Shown here in pieces: positions 1 to 6,472 of a DNA stretch of 7,595 bases. The DNA lies in contig CAMYMP010000308.1 in NCBI GenBank assembly GCA_947259435.1, positions 1 through 7,595 of the forward strand. Reading direction: 5' to 3'. This stretch comes from an uncultured Woeseiaceae bacterium (GTDB lineage: Bacteria; Pseudomonadota; Gammaproteobacteria; Woeseiales; Woeseiaceae). Position 1 is the first letter of the stretch. Every line of letters begins with the position of its first letter. The notes under the pieces were generated by a model. The model was not told where the DNA came from, ran no database searches, and saw only the letters and a list, made by a program, of their open reading frames with translations. A program made the translations under genes and the position numbers.

Positions 1-1
1 G

Positions 2-448
2 CTCATTGGTGCGTGGAGCGTCGACGCGGCGAAACTGATGGCCGAGGCGCTGGCCGGCATGCCGATCGAACGAGCATTCGTCGTGCATGGAGACCCTGGA
101 TGGGATGAAGCGACGCCGGTCGGTAAGTTCGCATTATTCGACGTTGTGCCTGGCAGCGTCACCGAAACGACGCGAACACCGGAAGATTACGGCTTGCCGC
201 GCTGCGCCCCGCAAGACCTGGAAGGCGGCGATGCAGAGCATAACGCCAGGGACCTCATTCGGGTCTTCAGCGGCGACGATCATGGTGCGCACCGAAATGC
301 ACTGCTGCTTGGAACGTCGCTGGTTCTCGAAGTGCAGGGCCGTGCGAGTGGGCCAACGGACGGCGTGGCAATATCGGCAGCGGCGATCGACAATGGCGAG
401 GCGGCTGCCCTTCTCGAGCGACTACGTGAGCACTTTCAGGATCGATGA
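2..448 (+). CDS. trpD: Anthranilate phosphoribosyltransferase (TrpD), 3' part only
   Basis: This is the C-terminal 148 residues of TrpD, open from the left edge of the window, so the start and the N-terminal helical domain are outside. The enzyme transfers phosphoribose from PRPP to anthranilate, the second step of the tryptophan branch, in the cytoplasm. Visible family marks are the acidic pair in GWDEATP (residues 35-36 of the fragment), equivalent to the Mg-PRPP-binding Asp-Glu of the family, the EDYGLPR segment, and the GGDAEHNA motif followed by the helical ARDLIRVFSG and HRNALLLGTSLVLEVQG blocks near the C-terminus. The stop TGA (446-448) overlaps the ATG of trpCF by the four bases ATGA, which implies translational coupling. 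The identification is firm, but nothing can be said about the upstream half or the operon promoter. Confidence 0.95.
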   Translation, partial: LIGAWSVDAAKLMAEALAGMPIERAFVVHGDPGWDEATPVGKFALFDVVPGSVTETTRTPEDYGLPRCAPQDLEGGDAEHNARDLIRVFSGDDHGAHRNALLLGTSLVLEVQGRASGPTDGVAISAAAIDNGEAAALLERLREHFQDR

Positions 449-1854
449 GCGACTTTCTGCAGACAATGGCGGCGTCGAGTCGTGCGCGGGCCACGGCCGC
501 AAAAGAAACAAAAGTGGCCGGCCCCGAAAAGCCTGTGGTGCCGCTGCGCCTTGGGGACTTCGATGTGATCGCGGAGATCAAGGACCGCTCGCCTGCCGAA
601 GGCGCTCTTGTGCGGGAGAACAGCGACCGTGCCGCGCGGGCCCACAGCTACGTGAATGGTGGTGCGGCGGCAATTTCGGTGCTGACCGAACCGAGCCATT
701 TTGCAGGTTCGCTTGAACATCTGCAGGAGGTTGTTGCGGCTGTTCCTGATACGCCGGTAATGCGCAAGGATTTTCTGATCGACCCGGTGCAAATTTTGGA
801 GGCACGTCGGGCGGGCGCCAGCGGAGTGTTGTTGATCGTCGCGATGCTCAACGATAAAGAACTCAGAGGGATGCTCGACTGCGCGGCGGAACATGGCATG
901 TTCGTCTTGCTGGAGTCATTTGACAGCGACGATCTGGTTCGGACTGGCCGGTTGTTCGACAATCCCGGTGACCAGGAGCGCGCGCAGAACGGCCAGCTCC
1001 TGGTCGGCGTCAACACGCGGAACCTGCGAACGCTGCATGTCGATCCTGATCGCCTCAGCGAACTGGCACCGGCACTACCGGCGGCCACGTGTGTCGCAGA
1101 AAGCGGTCTGCACAACGCCCAGGACGCGGCGGCGGTGGCCGCGCTCGGCTATCGGCTTGCACTGGTAGGCACTGCGCTGATGCGCAGCGACGACCCGGCT
1201 ACCCTCGTGGCAGCAATGCGTGCGGCCGGCAGCGCGGATTTGGCAGCTTGCTGTATGAGCGTGGTCGTCAAGATATGCGGGCTGCGTGACGCGAGGTGTG
1301 TCGCGGCGGCAGTCGACGCCGGGGCAAATGCCGTCGGTTTCGTATTTGCAGAGTCGGTAAGAAGAATAGACCCCGCCAAAGCGCGCGAGGCAGCGAAGGA
1401 TGTTCCTGCGCAAGTGCGGCGCGTGGCCGTCATGCGCCACCCGTCGAACGAGGAGTGGCAATCGGTGCTGGCGCAGTTTGCGCCCGACGCGCTGCAAACC
1501 GATGCCGGGGACTTCGACTCTCTCGACATACCGGATGACGTAATCCGCTGGCCGGTCATACGCCAGAGTATTGGCCAGAGCACGCCGGAGTTTCCTGACA
1601 TGTTCGTTTATGAAGGCCCGAAAAGCGGCGCGGGCGAAACTGTAGACTGGGGGCAGGCGCGAGTTGTGTCGCAGCAGGGCCGGATGATTCTCGCAGGCGG
1701 ACTGGATGCTGCTAACGTCGGTGCTGCGATTCGGACCGTACGTCCATGGGGCGTCGATGCGTCGAGTGGCCTCGAATCGAGCGCCGGAAATAAGGATGTT
1801 GAATTGATAAGACAGTTTATTGTTGCCGTACGTGCTGCGGAGGATGACGAATGA
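445..1854 (+). CDS. trpCF: Bifunctional indole-3-glycerol-phosphate synthase / phosphoribosylanthranilate isomerase (TrpC-TrpF fusion)
   Basis: A 469-residue protein with two TIM-barrel domains. Residues 1 to about 265 are IGPS (TrpC), which closes CdRP to indole-3-glycerol phosphate. Residues about 271-465 are PRAI (TrpF), which performs the preceding Amadori rearrangement. IGPS catalytic residues are visible: E44 and K46 in AEIKDRSP, K108 in MRKDF, E157 in LLES, N190/R192 in GVNTRNL and E219-S220 in AESG. The PRAI half begins MSVVVKICGL with the catalytic Cys at 278. Its usual general-acid Asp position reads Glu (E390 in FVYEGPKSGAGE), and AGG and GVDASSG phosphate-loop motifs follow. Relative to typical IGPS there is an insert at about 171-184. 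The start is fixed by the ATGA overlap with trpD. The domain boundary at 1255 retains an in-frame ATG within the bases ATGA, the same form as the true gene junctions of this operon. A separate TrpF made from that internal start cannot be excluded. Confidence 0.95.
   Translation: MSDFLQTMAASSRARATAAKETKVAGPEKPVVPLRLGDFDVIAEIKDRSPAEGALVRENSDRAARAHSYVNGGAAAISVLTEPSHFAGSLEHLQEVVAAVPDTPVMRKDFLIDPVQILEARRAGASGVLLIVAMLNDKELRGMLDCAAEHGMFVLLESFDSDDLVRTGRLFDNPGDQERAQNGQLLVGVNTRNLRTLHVDPDRLSELAPALPAATCVAESGLHNAQDAAAVAALGYRLALVGTALMRSDDPATLVAAMRAAGSADLAACCMSVVVKICGLRDARCVAAAVDAGANAVGFVFAESVRRIDPAKAREAAKDVPAQVRRVAVMRHPSNEEWQSVLAQFAPDALQTDAGDFDSLDIPDDVIRWPVIRQSIGQSTPEFPDMFVYEGPKSGAGETVDWGQARVVSQQGRMILAGGLDAANVGAAIRTVRPWGVDASSGLESSAGNKDVELIRQFIVAVRAAEDDE
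1839..1843 (+). promoter_or_regulatory. Strong Shine-Dalgarno for trpB
   Basis: GGAGG lies 7 bases before the trpB ATG at 1851, inside the last codons of trpCF. It is the best ribosome-binding site of the operon and supports the long N-terminal form of TrpB starting at 1851. It may let trpB be translated by independent initiation as well as by coupling through the ATGA overlap. Confidence 0.7.
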
Positions 1855-3104
1855 AGTCTCAGCTGCCGGCCGATGAAGCCAGCGCGTTTCTCGATGCTGC
1901 AATCAACGGGGAGCTGCCGGATGAGCGGGGACGATTCGGCCCGTTCGGCGGACGCTATGTTCCGGAGACGCTGGTACCGGCGTTCGAACGCCTGGAACAA
2001 GGTGTCCGCGAGTATCTGCATGAGGCCGATTTTCAGCGCGAGTTTCGAAGAGAGCTGCGCGAATGGGTTGGGCGGCCGACTGCGCTGACGCACGCACCCC
2101 GGCTCAGTGAGCGCTGGGGCACCGAGGTCTGGCTAAAGCGAGAGGATCTTGCCCACACGGGCGCGCACAAGATCAATAATGCGATCGGCCAGGCCTTGCT
2201 GGCAAAGCGCCTCGGTGCGCAGCGAGTTATCGCGGAGACTGGAGCGGGGCAGCACGGCGTCGCGTCCGCAGCGGCGTGCGCGCGCGTCGGTCTTCCTTGC
2301 AGCGTCTACATGGGTGCGGTGGATATCGAGCGTCAGGCACCGAACGTCGATCGCATGCGGCGCCTTGGCGCAGACGTCATTGCCGTCGAGACGGGCGACA
2401 AGACTTTGCGCGCAGCGATCGATGAAGCGATGCGTAAATGGGTGACCGATCCTTCCGGCATCTATTATCTGCTCGGATCGGCTGTCGGCGCGCATCCCTA
2501 TCCGTATCTCGTTCGTGAGCTGCAATCGGTGATCGGTGCCGAAGCGAGGGAGCAGATAATCGATCAGGCCGGCGGACTGCCCGATGCTGTGTTCGCGTGC
2601 GTCGGCGGCGGCTCGAACGCGATCGGGCTTTTCTACCCTATGCTTGGCGACGACATAGAGCTCATCGGCGTCGAAGCCGGCGGCAGCGGTGACGGTCTGG
2701 GTCAAAACGCAGCCACGCTCGCAACCGGTACGCCCGGCGTCTTGCAGGGCGCGTATACGATGATTCTGCAAAATGATGACGGTCAGGTACAGGAGACGCA
2801 CTCCATTTCAGCCGGGCTGGACTACTCGGGCGTCGGCCCCGAACATGCGTTGCTGCAGGCAATCGGCCGCGTCAGCTACGTTTCGGCCGATGATGACGAA
2901 GCGCTCGCTGCGCTCGAAGAACTCTGCGAAACAGAGGGCATACTTACCGCGCTCGAGACCGCGCATGCTTTCGCATACGCACGCAAATGGTCGCAGGAGA
3001 ATCCGGGCAAACGCGTTCTTGTCGGCAACTCCGGACGTGGTGACAAGGACATGCCGTCGTTGACGAAATACCCGGCGAGGATTCGCACCGATGCCAGCAC
3101 ATGA
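1851..3104 (+). CDS. trpB: Tryptophan synthase beta subunit
   Basis: A 417-residue PLP enzyme that condenses indole with L-serine to give tryptophan, working in an alpha2-beta2 complex with TrpA. The PLP-binding lysine is K107 in HTGAHKINN. The catalytic glutamate is E129 in AETGAGQHG, the PLP-phosphate loop is GGGSN at 252-256, AGLDYSGVGPEH is at 321-332, and the C-terminal NSGRGDKD is at 393-400. The numbering runs about 20 ahead of E. coli TrpB because of a longer N-terminus (about 30 residues before FGPFGGRYVPETL). No other in-frame ATG precedes the conserved core, and a strong GGAGG site sits before 1851, so this start is well supported. The start overlaps the trpCF stop by ATGA, and the 3' end overlaps trpA by 14 bases, as expected for subunits needed in equal amounts. 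All key residues I can check are present, so the enzyme should be active. Confidence 0.97.
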   Translation: MKSQLPADEASAFLDAAINGELPDERGRFGPFGGRYVPETLVPAFERLEQGVREYLHEADFQREFRRELREWVGRPTALTHAPRLSERWGTEVWLKREDLAHTGAHKINNAIGQALLAKRLGAQRVIAETGAGQHGVASAAACARVGLPCSVYMGAVDIERQAPNVDRMRRLGADVIAVETGDKTLRAAIDEAMRKWVTDPSGIYYLLGSAVGAHPYPYLVRELQSVIGAEAREQIIDQAGGLPDAVFACVGGGSNAIGLFYPMLGDDIELIGVEAGGSGDGLGQNAATLATGTPGVLQGAYTMILQNDDGQVQETHSISAGLDYSGVGPEHALLQAIGRVSYVSADDDEALAALEELCETEGILTALETAHAFAYARKWSQENPGKRVLVGNSGRGDKDMPSLTKYPARIRTDAST

Positions 3105-3861
3105 AAGACTGACCGCAGCGATCAGGGCGGCGAACAACCGCAATCGACCGGCGCTGGTGCCCTTCATTACGGCCGGCTATCCGGAGCCCGGCGAGTTCGT
3201 CAACACGCTGCGTGAGATTGCCGAGGTCGGCGATGTGATAGAGGTCGGCATTCCCTTTTCCGATCCGATGGCCGACGGCATGACAATTCAGCGCTCCAGC
3301 TTCATAGCGCTGCAGAATGGTGTGAGTCTGCAGTGGATTTTCAGCGAACTCGAAATGGCCGGTGATTTGGGCACGCCGATTGTCATGATGTCGTATCTGA
3401 ATCCCTTGCTTGCATTCGGCTACGACAAACTGGCATTGCGCGCGCGTGCTACGGGCGTCTGCGCGTTTATCGTTCCGGATCTGCCGTTCGAAGAATGTGA
3501 TGAGCTGCGGTGTGCACTCGAAGCGCAGGGTCTTGGGCTGATTCAGCTCGTGACGCCGGCTACGCCCCCAGCTCGGCTAAAAATGCTGTGCGAAGCCTCT
3601 CGCGGATTCGTGTATGCGGTCACGATTACGGGCATCACGGGTGGCGATGCGGGATTACCCGATGAGCTCGCGCAGTACCTGGATACCGTTTCCTCGTCAT
3701 CCACGATTCCGGTCTGTGCCGGCTTCGGCATACGTCAGGCTGCTGACGTCGCAAGCGTTGGCGAGCACGCTGCCGGTGCGATCGTCGGCTCCGCTCTTGT
3801 TGAGGTGCTGGAGACCGGCGAGGATCCCAGACCATTTTTGCGTTCGCTTGGTGGCAAATGA
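3091..3861 (+). CDS. trpA: Tryptophan synthase alpha subunit
   Basis: A 256-residue TIM-barrel subunit that cleaves indole-3-glycerol phosphate to indole and glyceraldehyde 3-phosphate and channels indole to TrpB. The catalytic acids are E51 (VIEVGIPFSDP) and D62 (MADG), matching E49 and D60 of E. coli. Other family segments are FITAGYP (25-31), FVYAVTITGITG (173-184), and the phosphate-binding GFGI (211-214) and VGSALVE (232-238). The start ATG at 3091 lies inside the end of trpB (14-base overlap), with GAGG 10 bases upstream. A nearby ATG at 3101 is in another frame. The stop overlaps the next gene by ATGA. The protein is slightly shorter than E. coli TrpA (268) but complete across the barrel. 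DGMTIQRSS replaces the more usual DGPTIQ, which is a tolerable variant. Confidence 0.97.
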   Translation: MPAHERLTAAIRAANNRNRPALVPFITAGYPEPGEFVNTLREIAEVGDVIEVGIPFSDPMADGMTIQRSSFIALQNGVSLQWIFSELEMAGDLGTPIVMMSYLNPLLAFGYDKLALRARATGVCAFIVPDLPFEECDELRCALEAQGLGLIQLVTPATPPARLKMLCEASRGFVYAVTITGITGGDAGLPDELAQYLDTVSSSSTIPVCAGFGIRQAADVASVGEHAAGAIVGSALVEVLETGEDPRPFLRSLGGK

Positions 3862-4166
3862 AAAAGCTGACCTCATCGGAGTCCCTGGTCACGATCAATC
3901 ATTTCAAGAACGTGCTCGAGAGTGAAGGCATCGCGTGCCGCCTCAAAAACGAGCACCTCGGTTCGATCGTTGGCGAGATGCCGTTCGTCGAGGTCTGGCC
4001 GGAACTCTGGGTAATCAACGACCTTGATTACGATCGCGCGAAGCAACTGATCGACAGAGCGATTACGGACGAAAGCCCGCAGGAATCCTGGAAGTGCCGT
4101 AAATGCGGCGAAGTAAACGAGGGCCAGTTTGCGGCATGCTGGAGCTGCGGTCAGAGACACGATTAA
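3858..4166 (+). CDS. DUF2007-type protein with C-terminal zinc ribbon
   Basis: A 102-residue soluble protein of unknown function. Residues about 1-70 (KLTSSESLVTINHFKNVLES, then EGIACRLKNE, then VEVWPELWVINDLDYDRAKQLI) have the pattern of the DUF2007 family, named putative signal-transducing proteins. These are small alpha/beta domains, remotely like PII or ACT folds, that often read 'move along the chain, vary the residue, then a D-x-x-x-A helix'. Residues 78-98 (WKCRKCGEVNEGQFAACWSC) form a four-cysteine zinc ribbon with C80, C83, C94 and C97. The leading W and central N are reminiscent of RanBP2-type fingers. There is no signal peptide or membrane segment. The ATG overlaps the trpA stop by ATGA, so it is the last gene of the trp operon and is likely translationally coupled. 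The local Shine-Dalgarno is poor (GGTGG only 3 bases away). The role is unknown; a link to tryptophan metabolism is only suggested by position. Confidence 0.85.
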   Translation: MKKLTSSESLVTINHFKNVLESEGIACRLKNEHLGSIVGEMPFVEVWPELWVINDLDYDRAKQLIDRAITDESPQESWKCRKCGEVNEGQFAACWSCGQRHD

Positions 4167-4198
4167 CAGGCGGCCGCGGTTGCCCAGTAGGCTTATCG
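4167..4198. other. Short convergent intergenic gap, no clear terminator
   Basis: These 32 bases separate the DUF2007 stop from the out-of-frame end of the convergent GGDEF/EAL gene. They include the palindrome GCGGCCGC (4170-4177), but I see no GC-rich hairpin followed by a T-run on either strand. Termination of the trp operon may therefore be Rho-dependent or occur within the opposing gene. Confidence 0.5.
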
Positions 4199-4381
4199 CT
4201 AAGGCATACCTCTTGCCAAAAGCCGTGTTCCGGCGATTTCGGAACGCAGGATTGCCGAGACTTTGTCGGGCTGGATCGGACGGCTGATCAAAAAGCCCTG
4301 CGCAAGATCGCAATTACAGCTTCGCAGGAATTCGAGCTGCGTCAATGTCTCGACTCCTTCTGCAGCAACCTCGATATCGAG
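4199..4381 (-). pseudogene. Out-of-frame 3' remnant of the EAL domain
   Basis: Read leftward from 4381, this frame encodes LDIEVAAEGVETLTQLEFLR, then SCNCDLAQGFLISRPIQPDK, and ends at TAG (4201-4199). This is unmistakably the end of an EAL phosphodiesterase domain: the AEGVET loop with the catalytic glutamate, then the C-D-x-x-Q-G-x-x-x-x-x-P-x motif. It is one frame away from the main gene, which runs past it into a stop at 4344-4342. No start codon or ribosome site marks it as a separate gene. It is best read as the severed tail of the gene covering 4342-6246. The first bases of the remnant coincide with the last codons of the truncated reading frame. Confidence 0.85.
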
Positions 4382-6246
4382 TCGGCGATCAGTGACTGGT
4401 CGAGGACAAAACTGTCGATAAAGCCATTGTCCAGCGACTCGAACGACACGTCTCGGGTACCAAAGTGATCGAGCGATATGCGCACACCGAGTTTGCGCAA
4501 TGCCTGAAGCGTCTTGAGCTCCGTCGCACGCTTGCGCACGACGTCTCCGTCACCGATTTCGAGTTCGATACAACCCGGATCGATGGTGGTGTTCGAGAGT
4601 GACTCGGCCACCGCATCTACGAGCCGCTGATGCATTAGCTGCTGCGGCGAAAGGTTTATAGCAATCGACAAATCCGGCAACTCGAACTGCCGCTGCCACG
4701 CGGCAAGCTGCCTGCATGCCGTCGCAATGGCCCACTCGCCGGCCGAGTGAATCAGTCCGCTGCTCTCGAGAATCGGCAGGAATCTCGAGGGTGGCAGCAA
4801 ACCAAAACGCGGGTGCTGCCAGCGCAGCAGCGCTTCGAGGCCGATGAGCCGTCCGGTCGACAGGTCGATACGTGGCTGATAGTGCAGCGCGAATTCGTTG
4901 CGAACCAATGCATGACGAAGACCGACCTCCAGCTCTTCTCGTTGCTCGAGTTTGGCATTCAAAGAATGCGAGTAATACTGGAAACGTCCTCCACCGCGTT
5001 TTTTCGCCTCGTACATCGCCAGGTCCGCGGCCTTGATCAGCCGATCCGCCGCGTCACCGGACTCGGGGTAGATTGCTATGCCGATGCTCGGCGTTGCATA
5101 AACTTCGCTGTTGCCGATGTCGTACTTCTCAGACAGGACGAGCAGCAGTTTTTGCGCTGCCGCCCCAGCGTTACCCGAATCGCCAAAGTCCTCAAGGCAG
5201 ACCACAAATTCATCGCCTCCCCAGCGACCCGTGAAGTCTCCGATGCGCAGATTTTTGCGCAGGCGGCCGGCAACCTGACGCAACAGGTCGTCGCCAATGT
5301 CATGACCAAGCGTGTCGTTCACGGACTTGAAGCGATCCAGGTCTATGAACAACACGGCAAGCGGCGCCGATTTTCGTTGACTGCGGCCAATTGCCCGAGC
5401 CAGCTGCTCGGTGAACAGATTGCGGTTAGGCAGGCTCGTGAGTTCGTCGTATTGCGCGAGTTTCTCGAGTTCGCTCGTTTTCTTCGCAGCATCAGTGATG
5501 TCGCGAAACGTTATTACTCCGCCAACGAGTTCGCGAGTGCCGTCGTACAGGCCCTGGCCATTGATCGACAGAATGCTATCGGGCTGTTCAGGGGTACGAT
5601 AGATAGCGACCTGATTGGAAAACTTCTCGCCGCTCCGCGCGCGAACGAGCGGCAGGTCGGCCGAATTCCGATAGTTGTCGCCATTCTCATCGATGCAGCA
5701 AAACATCTGGCCCCAGGTTGCGTCTGGCTGCACGCGGGGGTGCATACCGAGAATCGTGCGCGCTGCCGGATTGATGTCGAGTACGTTGCCATGTCTGTCG
5801 ACGACGATTACGCCATCGTTGATGTTCCGCAGGACCGACAGCACCGTAACGTCTGTGTCCGACAGGCGATGTTGCAGGCGGTGCCGCTGCACCGCGTGTT
5901 CAAAGACCGCCTCCTGGCCTTCGACCGTAATGTCATCGACGCAAATGTAGGCCTGTGCTCCGGCGCGTACGGCTGCAATGCCGCGGTGTTCGTGGTCTTT
6001 GGTTGTTAGTGCGATGACGGGATGCATTTGTAGCGAGCTGACAACTTCGGCCAGCGACCTGCCTGATTTGGCGATTATCGGGCTGGCTTCGAGCAGGACA
6101 AAATCGACAATAGACGGGGCATCGACGGGCATGCTGAGCGTCGGTGAACGCGTTAGCAAAGCACAGAATGGAAGAGTCTCGAGTTCGCTCAGATAGTCCG
6201 CAGCAAATTGACGGCCGCCGAGATAGAGGATGGAATGCCCTGCCAT
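4342..6246 (-). CDS. Receiver-like / PAS / GGDEF / truncated EAL protein (probable diguanylate cyclase)
   Basis: A 634-residue cytoplasmic protein without membrane segments. Residues about 1-125 resemble a response-regulator receiver (PVIALTTKDHE, then AAVRAGAQAYI), but the phosphoacceptor site reads FVLLEA, with Glu in place of Asp, and the usual beta-5 Lys is missing. Residues about 132-255 are PAS (INDGVIVVDRHGNVLDINPA ending in GGVITFRDIT). Residues about 262-425 are GGDEF, with YDELTSLPNRNLF, IDLDRFKSVND, the signature GGDEF at 343-347 and the inhibitory I-site R334-x-x-D337 five residues before it. It should therefore make c-di-GMP with product inhibition. The EAL domain starts at about 436, with E471-A-L and N531 present. 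However, DDFGTG reads DHFGTR (593-598), the LKID lysine reads VLD, and after DQSLIAD the frame is lost and stops early at 634. AAGGAACT precedes the ATG, a somewhat close Shine-Dalgarno. The gene converges on the trp operon and diverges from the sigma gene. Confidence 0.88.
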   Translation of the reverse strand: MAGHSILYLGGRQFAADYLSELETLPFCALLTRSPTLSMPVDAPSIVDFVLLEASPIIAKSGRSLAEVVSSLQMHPVIALTTKDHEHRGIAAVRAGAQAYICVDDITVEGQEAVFEHAVQRHRLQHRLSDTDVTVLSVLRNINDGVIVVDRHGNVLDINPAARTILGMHPRVQPDATWGQMFCCIDENGDNYRNSADLPLVRARSGEKFSNQVAIYRTPEQPDSILSINGQGLYDGTRELVGGVITFRDITDAAKKTSELEKLAQYDELTSLPNRNLFTEQLARAIGRSQRKSAPLAVLFIDLDRFKSVNDTLGHDIGDDLLRQVAGRLRKNLRIGDFTGRWGGDEFVVCLEDFGDSGNAGAAAQKLLLVLSEKYDIGNSEVYATPSIGIAIYPESGDAADRLIKAADLAMYEAKKRGGGRFQYYSHSLNAKLEQREELEVGLRHALVRNEFALHYQPRIDLSTGRLIGLEALLRWQHPRFGLLPPSRFLPILESSGLIHSAGEWAIATACRQLAAWQRQFELPDLSIAINLSPQQLMHQRLVDAVAESLSNTTIDPGCIELEIGDGDVVRKRATELKTLQALRKLGVRISLDHFGTRDVSFESLDNGFIDSFVLDQSLIADSISRLLQKESRH

Positions 6247-6302
6247 AGTTCCTTTTCTTTTTGCTCTGCCAGAGGTGGCCTATGTCGCAACGGGCCAGGC
6301 GA

Positions 6303-6330
6303 ATAATACCAGAATTGTGTGACATGACAG
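6303..6330 (-). promoter_or_regulatory. Possible sigma-70 promoter for the GGDEF/EAL gene
   Basis: On the minus strand CTGTCA (6330-6325) and TATTAT (6308-6303) are separated by 16 bases. They match the -35 and -10 consensus at 4/6 and 5/6 positions. Transcription would start near 6296, giving a leader of about 50 bases before the ATG at 6246. This is pattern matching only; the AT-rich element is the best candidate in the divergent region. Confidence 0.35.
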
Positions 6331-6342
6331 ACGCTTAAGCGT
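6331..6342. repeat. Perfect 12-base palindrome (ACGCTTAAGCGT)
   Basis: ACGCTTAAGCGT is a perfect inverted repeat followed on the + strand by a run of T (T7 or longer, 6342-6348). It directly abuts the -35 box of the proposed leftward promoter, a position suited to an operator for a dimeric regulator. As an RNA hairpin it would have only a 4-base stem with a TTAA loop. The T-run is terminator-like, but the stem is weak and no + strand gene ends just upstream. Confidence 0.4.
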
Positions 6343-6413
6343 TTTTTTGTCGTTTTCGAGCAGTCGATATTCAAACCAACCTGCATCGGTGGACATCCAA
6401 ATACCAGAGAAAG

Positions 6414-6430
6414 AGGAGATTCGGCCTTTG
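6414..6430 (+). promoter_or_regulatory. Shine-Dalgarno plus TTG: alternative start of the sigma-factor gene
   Basis: AGGAG at 6414-6418 lies 9 bases before an in-frame TTG at 6428. Starting there would add 15 residues to the ECF sigma factor compared with the ATG at 6473, which has no recognisable Shine-Dalgarno. The two candidates trade a better codon against a better ribosome site. Confidence 0.4.
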
Positions 6431-6472
6431 GAAGCGCTTTTGACGGCATCAGGCAGCGACTATAGTCATCGG

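Noticed and set aside
87..716. A 209-codon open frame on the + strand overlapping trpD and trpCF
   Set aside because: The translation is Arg/Cys-rich without motifs, and it lies across two well-supported genes in another frame.
1075..1902. A 275-codon open frame antisense to the TrpF half
   Set aside because: It has no motif and no ribosome site, and it shadows a conserved enzyme.
4170..4177. GCGGCCGC palindrome as a regulatory or terminator element
   Set aside because: An 8-base GC palindrome without a loop or a T-run is expected by chance in this base composition.
4747..6009. A 420-codon open frame on the + strand opposite the GGDEF/EAL gene
   Set aside because: It is fully antisense to a gene with clear PAS, GGDEF and EAL motifs. 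Its translation shows no recognisable domain, and long antisense frames are expected from the codon bias of GC-rich genes.
6331..6348. Palindrome plus T-run as an intrinsic terminator
   Set aside because: The stem is only 4 bases, and no + strand gene ends nearby. The gene to the left is on the opposite strand, so there is nothing obvious to terminate.
6345..6373. A sigma-70 promoter for the sigma-factor gene using TATTCA as -10
   Set aside because: The possible -35 boxes match poorly or have too short a spacer (TTGTCG with 14 bases). It is not strong enough to annotate.
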